Shown piece by piece: positions 53,493 to 62,262 of a DNA stretch of 64,000 nucleotides. The stretch covers positions 682,001 to 746,000 of the forward strand of contig ATWD01000001.1 in the NCBI GenBank assembly GCA_000421065.1, given 5' to 3'. Each line of letters opens with the position of its first letter. The first letter of the stretch is position 1. The stretch is from Acidobacteriaceae bacterium TAA 166 (GTDB taxonomy: Bacteria > Acidobacteriota > Terriglobia > Terriglobales > Acidobacteriaceae). Both the position numbers and the translations under genes were made by a program. The notes below the pieces were generated by a model. It worked only from the letters and a program-made list of their open reading frames with translations, ran no database searches and was not told the DNA's origin.

Positions 53493-53909
53493 TTACTTGA
53501 GCTCGAAGCCGGCGAAGAAGTAACCGATCTCGAAGGCTGCGGTCTCCTCGGCGTCCGATCCGTGGATCGCGTTCTCGCCGATCGAAGCCGCGAACTGCTT
53601 GCGGATGGTTCCCTCTTCGGCCTTGGCCGGGTCAGTCGCGCCCATCAGCTTGCGCAGGTCGGCGATGGCGTTGTCCTTCTCGAGGACCACGGGAAAGATG
53701 GGGCCGGAGGACATGAACTCGGTAAGCTCACCGAAGAACGGACGCTCCTTATGGACGTAGTAGAAGCCCTCGGCCTGCGTCTTGGAGATGGAGACTTTCT
53801 TGATGGAGACGATCTTGAATCCGGCCTTTTCGATCTCGGCCAGGATGGCGCCCGCGTGTCCCTTCTTGACGGCGTCGGGCTTGATGATGCTGAAAGTGCG
53901 CTGTGACAA
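53493..53909 (-). CDS. ndk: Nucleoside diphosphate kinase
   Basis: 138 residues. Moves the gamma phosphate from ATP to NDPs through His in NAIHGSD. The start [19 protein letters not shown] is normal. A TTG at 53909 has AAGGAG seven bases upstream; the longer frame is not family-like. It follows the succinyl-CoA synthetase genes on the same strand with a repeat and a small rightward ORF between. Confidence 0.95.
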   Translation of the reverse strand: MSQRTFSIIKPDAVKKGHAGAILAEIEKAGFKIVSIKKVSISKTQAEGFYYVHKERPFFGELTEFMSSGPIFPVVLEKDNAIADLRKLMGATDPAKAEEGTIRKQFAASIGENAIHGSDAEETAAFEIGYFFAGFELK

Positions 53910-54018
53910 CGTGTTTCTCCTTACGTTTTCGCTCGAAATCTGCTTCGACCAGTGTAATTCAGCCTCGTAAAAATCCCGCGAACCCCTCCGCGTCTCGATC
54001 AAGACGCATCACACCCCT

Positions 54019-54180
54019 ATGCGCAACCTGGCCTGGATATGGTTCGCCGGATTCGCCGCCTGGGTCATCGACGGCGTGATCAGCCTGCGACTTCATTCCA
54101 TGCAGCACGCCCAGTTGGCCTTCCTCGTGGCCATGGTCTTTCTCGCGGCTGCACTCTTTTACCGCCGACAGCAGCGTTGA
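54019..54180 (+). CDS. Candidate 53-residue membrane microprotein
   Basis: 54 codons, ATG 54019 to TGA 54178-54180. Two hydrophobic helices: NLAWIWFAGFAAWVIDGVI and LAFLVAMVFLAAALFY, with a basic tail (RRQQR). No clear ribosome site. The stop TGA is part of the TTGAGGAAA end of the palindromic element that follows. No family recognised. It may be real (membrane-like with matched codon use) or an accident. Confidence 0.45.
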   Translation: MRNLAWIWFAGFAAWVIDGVISLRLHSMQHAQLAFLVAMVFLAAALFYRRQQR

Positions 54181-54387
54181 GGAAAAAGGCGATGGCCGGC
54201 CGGTCGGGCCCACTGCGCGTGGGCGCACCCTTCGTGACGCGTGTACTCCCTTCGGGGTGAAGGCTCCCGTTGGTCGCTTGCGAAGATATGGGCGCCGACC
54301 AACGGGAGGCTCATGGTGAAACCGGTATACGCGTCACGAAGTGACCGCTGCCCGCGCAGGGCGCCCGCGCGGCAGCGCTATTCTTTG
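54178..54387. repeat. Full palindromic element, reversed orientation
   Basis: About 210 bp. Left end TGAGGAAAAAGGCGATGGCC; right end CGCGCGGCAGCGCTATTCTT. The right arm has CGCGTCACGAAGTGACCGC; on the left it has drifted (CACCCTTCGTGACGCGTGTA). Inner arms GGCTCCCGTTGGTCGC and GCGCCGACCAACGGGAGG are strong. Confidence 0.85.
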
Positions 54388-54399
54388 CTAAAGAGTGAA

Positions 54400-54436
54400 A
54401 GGCCGGCAATGAGGTCGAATCCCTCGTTGCCGGCCT
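54400..54436 (-). terminator. Hairpin after sucD
   Basis: AGGCCGGCAA and TTGCCGGCCT form a 10-bp stem; inside, GAGG and CCTC extend it. It lies 16 bases beyond the sucD stop, reading leftward into TTTCACTCTTTAGC, so it would terminate the sucC-sucD transcript. Confidence 0.75.
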
Positions 54437-54452
54437 GATCGCTTGCTATTCT

Positions 54453-55342
54453 CTACGCCTTGCCCAGAACCCTGGCCATGGCGTCGCCGATCTCGGCCGG
54501 CGACTTGACCACCGTGATTCCAGCCTCGGACATGGCCTTCATCTTCTCGGAGGCCGTTCCCTCGCCGCCGGAGATGATGGCTCCGGCGTGCCCCATGCGG
54601 CGTCCCGGAGGCGCCGTCTGGCCGGCGATGAAGCCGACCACCGGCTTCTTCACGTTTTCCTTGATGTACTTGGCCGCAGCCTCCTCAGCCGTTCCGCCAA
54701 TCTCGCCGATCATGATGATGGCTTCAGTCTCAGGATCCTCGTTGAGCAGCTTGAGGGCATCAATGTGCGTGGTTCCGATGATGGGATCACCGCCGATGCC
54801 AATGGCGGTCGACTGACCGATACCGCGCTGCGTCAGCTGGTAGACAGCCTCGTAGGTCAGGGTGCCGGACTTCGAGACGATGCCGACCGAGCCTTCCTTA
54901 TGGATGCGGCCGGGCATGATGCCGATCTTGGCCTTGCCGGGTGAGATGACGCCGGGGCAGTTGGGGCCGATCAAGCGCGACTTCGACTGCTTGACGACCT
55001 CCCAGGTCTTGACCATGTCAAGGACGGGAATGCCCTCGGTGATGCAGATGATCAGCGGGACCTCGGCAGCAGTAGCCTCGAGGATGCCGTCCGCGGCAAA
55101 CGGCGGAGGAACGAAGATGACGGTCGCGTTGGCTCCTGTCTCCTTCACCGCCTCTTCGACGGTGTTGAAGACCGGCCATCCCTCGTGTGTGGTTCCGCCC
55201 TTGCCGGGAGTGACTCCGCCCACAACCAGATCGACGCCGAACTGCTTTGCATACTCCGCGCAACCCTTCGCGTGGAAGGTGCCTTCGCGTCCGGTGATGC
55301 CCTGCACGATCAGCCGCGTATTCTTATCAACCAGTACCGCCA

Positions 55343-55343
<1 letters not shown>
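54453..55343 (-). CDS. sucD: Succinate-CoA ligase, alpha subunit
   Basis: 296 residues. CoA-binding Rossmann start ([16 protein letters not shown]) and the phosphorylated His in [14 protein letters not shown]. Works with SucC in the citric acid cycle. It overlaps the sucC stop by one base (TAATG). Confidence 0.96.
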
Positions 55344-56521
<1,178 letters not shown>

Positions 56522-56625
56522 AGGTTAATCTTCGCCCGCGCGAGAAGTGTAGCGGAGCCCGAGGAGGGACCGCAATACGGAATGCGAACAACGGTGCGGT
56601 TATCGCTTGATCCATCGACATTTTT

Positions 56626-56836
56626 TGATGAAGGACAGGCGCTGCCGCGCGGGCCCACTGCGCGTGGGGTGGTCACTTCGTGACGCGTATACCGGCTTCG
56701 CCGTGGGCCTCCCGATGGTCGGCGCAAACATTTATCAAGCGACCAACGGGAGCCGCGACCCGAAGGGGATATACATGTTACGAAGTGACCGCCCCACGCG
56801 CAGTGGGCCCGGCCGGCAGGCCATCGCCTCTCCTCA
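56626..56836. repeat. Full palindromic intergenic element, well preserved
   Basis: About 211 bp between the divergent sucC and the oxidoreductase. Opens TGATGAAGGACAGGCGCTGC and ends GGCAGGCCATCGCCTCTCCT then CA. Outer arms: GGGCCCACTGCGCGTGGGG against CCCCACGCGCAGTGGGCCC (perfect), and GTGGTCACTTCG against CGAAGTGACCGC. Inner arms: GGCCTCCCGATGGTCG and CGACCAACGGGAGC. The middle carries ATATACATGTTACG, a decayed copy of TATACGCGTCACG. Confidence 0.9.
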
Positions 56837-56920
56837 ATAAATTTTCTTTTAAGCGCTCCTCCCCTGCTTGAGACAAACGCCTCCACGTTCCTCTCATCTG
56901 AGACAGGAGGAGGTATCGCC

Positions 56921-57835
56921 ATGAGAGCAGTCGTGATCGAAGAGTTCGGCGACGTGAACAAGCTGCAGATGGAGGACGTGGAAGATCCCGAGGTGGGACA
57001 GGGCGAGGTTCTGATCCGCATCAAGGCCACGAGCGTGAATCCGGTCGACTGGAAGATCCGCAACGGCGATTCGAAGGACCGTAATCCTGCCGAGCTTCCC
57101 GCCATCCTTGGCCGCGACCTGGCCGGCGTGGTGGAGAAGGCAGGTCCGGGCGTTGCCGGCTTCGAGAAGGGGATGCGCGTCATGGCGCTCGCGGCAGGAA
57201 CCTACGCCGAGTTGACGACCGCGAAGGCCGACGTTCTAGCTCCGATTCCGGAGAAGCTGAGCTTCGAACAGGCGGCCGCGCTTCCCCTGGTGCTGACGAC
57301 GGGAGCGCAGCTGATCGAGCGGGCGATCAAGGTCTCGCGCGGCCAGAGAGTGCTGGTCCTGGGCGCGCTCGGCGGGGTGGGGAGAACCGCCGTCCATGTG
57401 GCACTCGAGCATGGAGCCCATGTGATCGCCGGAGTGCGCAGGAGCCAGATGGAGGAGGCCAAGTTGCTGCCCGCCCACGAGGTGGTGGCGATTGATGAGG
57501 CCGCCGACCTTGAACACCTGCACGATCTCGATGCCATCGCCGATACCGTGGGTGGGACCACGGCGCATCGTGCGATCAAGACGCTGAGGTCTGGGGGGAT
57601 CTTTGGGACGGTGCTGGCGCTTCCGAAAGATGCGGCGAAGTTCGATGTGCATTTTGAGACGATGCGGGTGGTCCCGGACGCATCGCGGCTCTATCAGCTG
57701 GCCGACGATGTCTCCCGCGGCAGCCTGGTAATTCCGATCGTCAAGGTGTTTCCGCTGGATGAGATTCGTCAGGCCCAGCAAGAGGCGGAGTCGGGCCGGG
57801 CGCACGGCAAGATTGTGATCAAAACCGCGGCCTGA
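56921..57835 (+). CDS. NADPH-dependent alcohol dehydrogenase/quinone oxidoreductase (MDR superfamily)
   Basis: 304 residues. N-terminal GroES-like domain (RIKATSVNPVDWKIRNGD, LGRDLAGVVEKAG) without the Cys/His zinc ligands, then the nucleotide fold VLVLGALGGVGRTAVHVALE. Like quinone oxidoreductases. ATG at 56921 has a strong AGGAGGAGG upstream, so high expression is plausible. Substrate unknown. Confidence 0.9.
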   Translation: MRAVVIEEFGDVNKLQMEDVEDPEVGQGEVLIRIKATSVNPVDWKIRNGDSKDRNPAELPAILGRDLAGVVEKAGPGVAGFEKGMRVMALAAGTYAELTTAKADVLAPIPEKLSFEQAAALPLVLTTGAQLIERAIKVSRGQRVLVLGALGGVGRTAVHVALEHGAHVIAGVRRSQMEEAKLLPAHEVVAIDEAADLEHLHDLDAIADTVGGTTAHRAIKTLRSGGIFGTVLALPKDAAKFDVHFETMRVVPDASRLYQLADDVSRGSLVIPIVKVFPLDEIRQAQQEAESGRAHGKIVIKTAA

Positions 57836-57897
57836 AAGACTGCGGTGAAGTTCGGGGCAATTCCTGAAGGGGCTTCGCGGCTGCTAACCTTGAAGCG

Positions 57898-58941
57898 ATG
57901 CCCCTTCAGATTTATCTCAGGAAGATGATGGAAGAGCGCGGTCCCCTCTCGCGCGAGGAGGCTCGCGAGGCGATGCGCGAGATCGTCTCGGGGACGGCTC
58001 TCGACGTAGAAATTGCAGCGCTGGCCGCGGCTCTGGCCTCACGTGGGGAGACACCGGAAGAGGTCGCCGGCTTCGTCGACGTGATGCGCGAAGAGGTGAC
58101 GAGGGTTCCGCTGGGCCCCGATGAACAGGCTCTTTTGGTGGACACCTGCGGGACGGGTGGGGATGCTAGCCGCACCTTCAACATCTCAACTGCGGCTGCG
58201 CTGGTCGCCGCAGCGGCGGGGGCCACGATTGCCAAGCATGGCAATCGCGCCATCACCTCGCAGTGCGGCTCGGCCGATGTGCTCGAGGCGCTGGGGGTTC
58301 CGGTGGACCTCGCGCCGAGTGCGGCATCGGAGGCTCTTCGGCGGCACCGGTTTGCGTTTTTACATGCTCCTTCGCTGCATCCTGCGATGAAGGCGGTGAT
58401 GCCGGTGCGGAGGGCGCTAGGGGTGCGGACGGTATTCAACCTGCTTGGGCCGTTGACCAATCCGGCGGGCGCCTCGGCGCAGGTAATGGGGGTGTACTCG
58501 AGCCAGGCGGTGGAGCTCGTGGCCCATACCATGGCTCTGTTGGAGACCCGTCACGCCTTTGTGGTGCACGGGACGGCGGAGGATGTGGAGGGAAGGGTGC
58601 AGGGGCTCGATGAGATCTCGATCTCTGGACCGACCCGGGTGGCCGAGGTGCGGAATGGGATCGTGACGATGAGGACGATCACGCCGGAGGAGCTGGGGCT
58701 CGAGCGCGCCCCGATAAGTTCGCTCGCCGGCGGCGGGGCCGGGGAGAACGCCGGGATTCTGCGGTCGATCTTTGCCGGGGAGCATGGACCGAGGCGCGAC
58801 ATCGTGGTGGCGAACGCGGCGGCGGTGCTGGTGGCTGCCGACCTCGCGCCAGACCTTGCGACTGGGGTGGCCCTGGCCGGCCGCATCATCGACAGCGGGA
58901 CGGTCACGAGGCTGATCGATGGACTTAGCGGAGCCGCCTAG
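57898..58941 (+). CDS. trpD: Anthranilate phosphoribosyltransferase
   Basis: 347 residues, second step of tryptophan synthesis. PRPP-binding motifs DTCGTGGDASRTFN and AKHGNRAITSQCGSADVLEALGV, plus HAPSLHPAMKAVMPVRRALGVRTVFN. Gene is alone; other trp genes are not in view. A miniature repeat follows 18 bases after the stop, then a terminator. Confidence 0.95.
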   Translation: MPLQIYLRKMMEERGPLSREEAREAMREIVSGTALDVEIAALAAALASRGETPEEVAGFVDVMREEVTRVPLGPDEQALLVDTCGTGGDASRTFNISTAAALVAAAAGATIAKHGNRAITSQCGSADVLEALGVPVDLAPSAASEALRRHRFAFLHAPSLHPAMKAVMPVRRALGVRTVFNLLGPLTNPAGASAQVMGVYSSQAVELVAHTMALLETRHAFVVHGTAEDVEGRVQGLDEISISGPTRVAEVRNGIVTMRTITPEELGLERAPISSLAGGGAGENAGILRSIFAGEHGPRRDIVVANAAAVLVAADLAPDLATGVALAGRIIDSGTVTRLIDGLSGAA

Positions 58942-58959
58942 GCGTATCGACCTATTATT

Positions 58960-59030
58960 TGAGGTAAAGACAGGCGCTGCCGCGCGGGCGCCCCACGCGC
59001 AGTGGGCCCGCGCGGCAGCGCTCTTCAGGT
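58960..59030. repeat. Miniature palindromic element
   Basis: 71 bp: TGAGGTAAAGACAGGCGCTG left, CGCGCGGCAGCGCTCTTC right, both tips of the GCGCTGCCG type. The outer flanks TATCGACCT (from 58945) and AGGTCGATA (to 59035) also pair, so the hairpin extends beyond the element. It looks like the copy at 21159. Confidence 0.82.
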
Positions 59031-59106
59031 CGATAAAGCCTAGCTGCTCGTTCTCAGTTCTCCATCAACCCAGCTGAGAACGATAGACGCACAAACTGGA
59101 AAAGAA

Positions 59107-59133
59107 GAGAGCCGGGGCAGTCAGGGCTCTCTC
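59107..59133. terminator. Hairpin between trpD and YceI genes
   Basis: AGAGAGCC and GGCTCTCT pair over an 11-base loop; nine bases after the YceI stop reading leftward. Another hairpin (GTTCTCAG and CTGAGAAC, about 59053-59084) stands before it. Confidence 0.7.
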
Positions 59134-59141
59134 CGTTCCGT

Positions 59142-59669
59142 TTAGGACTTGATCAGGGAGGCCTCGATCTCGATCTTCAGCTCGTCGCCGAGCGCGACAC
59201 CGCCAGCCTCGAGGACCATGTTATAGGTCAGGCCGAAGTCGCTGCGTTTGATCTTCGTGGTGGCCGAAGCTCCGATGCGGGTGTTGCCCATCGGATCCTT
59301 GGTCTCCGGAGACGGGCCCTCGACGTCGAGCACCACCTCTTTGGTGACGCCGTGGAGGGTCAGGTCGCCGGTAACCTTGAGTCCGTCGCCGGCGGCGGCG
59401 ACGGATTTGCTCTTGAAGGTGATGGTGGGAAACTTCTCCGCGTCGAGAAACTCGGCGCTCTTCAGGTGCGCGTCGCGCTGCGCCTCCCGGGTGTCGATGG
59501 TGTTGACGTCGATGGTGATCTCCACGGTGGTGGCGGCGACGTTCTGGGGGTCGTATACGACTGTTCCCTGAAGGCCATGCAAGGCTCCGCGTACGTTCGA
59601 GATCATCATGTGGCGAACGACGAAGCCTGCGCTCGAGTGTGCAGGGTCGATCTTGTAGGTCACGTTCAA
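59142..59669 (-). CDS. YceI-family lipid-binding protein
   Basis: 175 residues from a TTG at 59669, six bases after AGGAGG. Lipocalin-like YceI fold: YKIDPAHSSAGFVVRHMMISNVRG, FDAEKFPTITFKS-like FLDAEKFPTITFKS, and KVTGDLTLHGVTKEV. No signal peptide, so cytoplasmic unlike many relatives. Family members bind isoprenoid chains; the role is unknown here. Confidence 0.9.
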   Translation of the reverse strand: MNVTYKIDPAHSSAGFVVRHMMISNVRGALHGLQGTVVYDPQNVAATTVEITIDVNTIDTREAQRDAHLKSAEFLDAEKFPTITFKSKSVAAAGDGLKVTGDLTLHGVTKEVVLDVEGPSPETKDPMGNTRIGASATTKIKRSDFGLTYNMVLEAGGVALGDELKIEIEASLIKS

Positions 59670-59791
59670 AAGACTCCTCCTGTGATTCGGGAAACGATGC
59701 CTCGGCCGTCCGAGAGGCATGTGATTCAGCCTACCCCAAAGAACAACATCTGTTGCGCTTCGCAATTTATTTTTCCGTCAAATCAGAAAAA

Positions 59792-59824
59792 GAGAGGATG
59801 GCCTGCCGGCCGGGCCATCCTCTC
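59792..59824. repeat. Smallest palindromic unit / hairpin
   Basis: GAGAGGATGGCC and GGCCATCCTCTC flank the TGCCGGCCG core of the GGCCTGCCGG tip. It is about 33 bp and followed by a run of A residues (59829-59835), thus possibly a terminator for the leftward symporter gene. Confidence 0.65.
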
Positions 59825-59855
59825 CATCAAAAAAAGTGAGGTGATTTAGAAAGAC

Positions 59856-61277
59856 TCACTTTTCAAGCGTCTCCCCGGTGGGAGCCAGGTCTTCGATGGT
59901 GCGCTCGGCGCCGAACTCGCCCTCCCACCGGGCGACGACGACGGAGGCGAGGCAGTTGCCGACGACATTGACCGTGGTGCGGGCCATATCGGCGAGGGCG
60001 TCGATGCCGAGCAGCACAAAGATCGGCTCGGTGGGGAGGCTGAAGGTGGCGGCTGTGGCCAGAAGGACGACGAGCGTGGCGCGGGGAACTCCTGCGACGC
60101 CCTTGCTGGTGAGCATGAGGGTAAGCATCATGACGAGCTGACGGCCGAAGGAGAGGTGCATTCCGGCGGCCTGGGTGACGAAGATGCTGGCGGCGGCGAG
60201 GTAGAGGGTAGAGCCGTCGAGGTTGAAGCTGTAGCCCGCCGGGATGACGAAGGCGACGATGCGGCGGGGGACTCCGAAGGCCTCCATGGCCTCCATGGCG
60301 CGGGGAAGGGCGGCCTCGCTGGTGGAGGTGGCGAAGGCGATGGTGGCGGGCTCTGCGACGGCGCGGAGAAATCCGGCGATCGGGACGCGGAAGAGCATGG
60401 CCGCGGGTAGAAGCACGAAAAGGCCGAAGGCGAGAAGGGATCCGTAGAGGGTGAGCAGCAGCTTGCCGAGGTTGACCAGGACGCCGAGTCCCATGTGGCC
60501 GATGGTGTAGGCCATGGCCGCGCCGACAGCCAGCGGCGCGAGGTACATGACGATGTTGGTGAAGCGGAACATGATCTCGCTGAGCGACTCACAGAGGGCG
60601 AGCACGGGGACGCGGCGGGATTCTTGGAGGCCGGCGAGGGCGATGCCGAAAAAGACAGCGAAGACGGCCACCTGAAGGATCTGGCCTTCGGCGACGGACT
60701 TGGCGATGTTTTCGGGAAAGACGTGGAGGAGGAAGTCCTGCCAATGGGCGGCGGGAGGGGCGGCCTGGGTGACCTCGGCGACAGCGGTTGCGGCGGGAAG
60801 GGTGAGGCCGCGGCCGGCCTGGCTGAGGTTGATGGCGATGAGTCCGACGAGAAGGGCGAGGGTAGTGACGACCTCGAAGTAGATGAGGCTTTTGAGGCCG
60901 ATGCGCCCGATGCCTTTGAGGTCGCCGTGGCCGGCGATTCCGGTGACCAGGGTGGCGAAGATGAGCGGGGCGACGATGGCCTTGATGAGGCGCAGGAAGA
61001 TATCGCTGAAGACGCGAAGAGAGACGGCGAGGTGCGGAGCATCGAAGCCGAGCTCGGCCCCAGCGACCATGGCGACGAAGATCCAGGGAGTGAGGGTACG
61101 GCGGCGAAGGGCTACGGCGGCCAGGAAAAAGACGGCCAGCCAGCGGAGGACGAGCGCGGCCATGAGCGAAGGGCCGGAGGCGGCAGGCAAAAGATGGAAG
61201 GCGGCGAGGAAGACTCCCGCGACGAAGAGGGCTCCGGCGAGGAGAAACAGGATTCGCTCTGTGGATCGCGTGATCAC
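59856..61277 (-). CDS. Dicarboxylate/amino acid:cation symporter (DAACS)
   Basis: 473 residues with about eight membrane segments plus two re-entrant loops. Signatures: RVFSDIFLRLIKAIVAPLIFATL, the serine-rich hairpin FATSTSEAALPRAM and GYSFNLDGSTLYLAAASIF, and TLMLTSKGVAGVP. Transports C4-dicarboxylates or glutamate with H+ or Na+. The long first part (about 70 residues with two extra hydrophobic stretches) exceeds the usual N-terminus. A GTG start at 61277 is likely. Confidence 0.9.
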   Translation of the reverse strand: MITRSTERILFLLAGALFVAGVFLAAFHLLPAASGPSLMAALVLRWLAVFFLAAVALRRRTLTPWIFVAMVAGAELGFDAPHLAVSLRVFSDIFLRLIKAIVAPLIFATLVTGIAGHGDLKGIGRIGLKSLIYFEVVTTLALLVGLIAINLSQAGRGLTLPAATAVAEVTQAAPPAAHWQDFLLHVFPENIAKSVAEGQILQVAVFAVFFGIALAGLQESRRVPVLALCESLSEIMFRFTNIVMYLAPLAVGAAMAYTIGHMGLGVLVNLGKLLLTLYGSLLAFGLFVLLPAAMLFRVPIAGFLRAVAEPATIAFATSTSEAALPRAMEAMEAFGVPRRIVAFVIPAGYSFNLDGSTLYLAAASIFVTQAAGMHLSFGRQLVMMLTLMLTSKGVAGVPRATLVVLLATAATFSLPTEPIFVLLGIDALADMARTTVNVVGNCLASVVVARWEGEFGAERTIEDLAPTGETLEK

Positions 61278-61419
61278 CTCGCGCAGGATATCAGCCGGAG
61301 TGCGGGCCGAGAACCGGGTAAGCCTGGGCTGTGGAATCTGCGACCGGAGGAATGTTTCAGACGTCGGCAGGAATCATTTATCACTTATAGGAGAGCTTTG
61401 GATCGATTGAGGGAGAGCG

Positions 61420-62010
61420 ATGGGAACGAGCGTCTGGGTACGGGCTGCGACGGCGGGGATTCTGCTGGCGTTGGGAGCATGCGGGATGCGGGCGCAGATG
61501 CCGGGAGCGCCTGGGCTGGAGGGGCTGGGGCGCGGAGGGGCTGGAAGCTCGCAGGGGCCGCAGCTGAGCCCGTTGACGCAGCCTACGCTTTCGCCCGGGG
61601 TGATTCAGCTTATGGAGCTGGAAGGAAGGTTCGCGCAGGCGGTGGCCTCCGGCGGAGGGAAGGCGTTTGCGCAGTGGTTCGCCGACGACGCGGTGATTTT
61701 GAACAACGGCCAGCCCGCGATCATGGGGAAGGCGGCGATCGCGGCGCAGGCAAAATGGGACGCGAAGGAGTATCAGCTGACGTGGGCTCCCGAGGGTGCG
61801 CAGATGGGGCCTTCGAACGATATGGGATTTACGTGGGGCCACTATGAGGGCCGGTCGAAGGACAAGAACGGTCAGCCGGTGGTGCTGGCGGGGCGTTATA
61901 TGACGGTGTGGAAGAAGATGCCGGACGGGAGCTGGAAGGTGGCGATGGATGCGAGCGCGAACGATGCTCCTCCGGCCGGGGAGTGCTGTACACTGCCGAA
62001 GCCGCACTGA
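61420..62010 (+). CDS. Secreted SnoaL/DUF4440-type protein
   Basis: 196 residues. A signal segment ending ACGMRAQ (a lipobox-like LGAC is possible), a Gly/Pro/Ser-rich stretch (about 25-60), then a cone-shaped NTF2-like fold (ELEGRFAQAVASGGGKAFAQWFADDAVILNNG, GHYEGRSKD, GRYMTVWKKMPDGSWKVAMD). DUF4440-type proteins are small-molecule binding or enzymatic; no residue assigns a substrate. ATG 61420 has GAGGGAGAG upstream. Confidence 0.78.
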   Translation: MGTSVWVRAATAGILLALGACGMRAQMPGAPGLEGLGRGGAGSSQGPQLSPLTQPTLSPGVIQLMELEGRFAQAVASGGGKAFAQWFADDAVILNNGQPAIMGKAAIAAQAKWDAKEYQLTWAPEGAQMGPSNDMGFTWGHYEGRSKDKNGQPVVLAGRYMTVWKKMPDGSWKVAMDASANDAPPAGECCTLPKPH

Positions 62011-62262
62011 AGCAATGTTCTTGAGGTTGCGGCAGAGTCGGATCCTTCGATGTTGCGTTCCCTGAGAGAAACGAACGGAACAGTCTTCCCACGCTCTACC
62101 TTTTCAGATTTTCAGCGAAATTGCACTAAAGTCCCGGTGTATTCAAGTTTGAGAAGATGGCATTCGGGTTGCCTGCGGATTTCGTGTAACCCCTTGTCAG
62201 CGCTACACCTAAAGTAGGATTTGCCCACCCACTGGGGTGACCTAGTATCAAGCTCCAGGCTT

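Noticed and set aside
60495..61847. 450-residue rightward frame across the symporter
   Set aside because: Highly acidic shadow frame; the leftward frame has the DAACS signatures.
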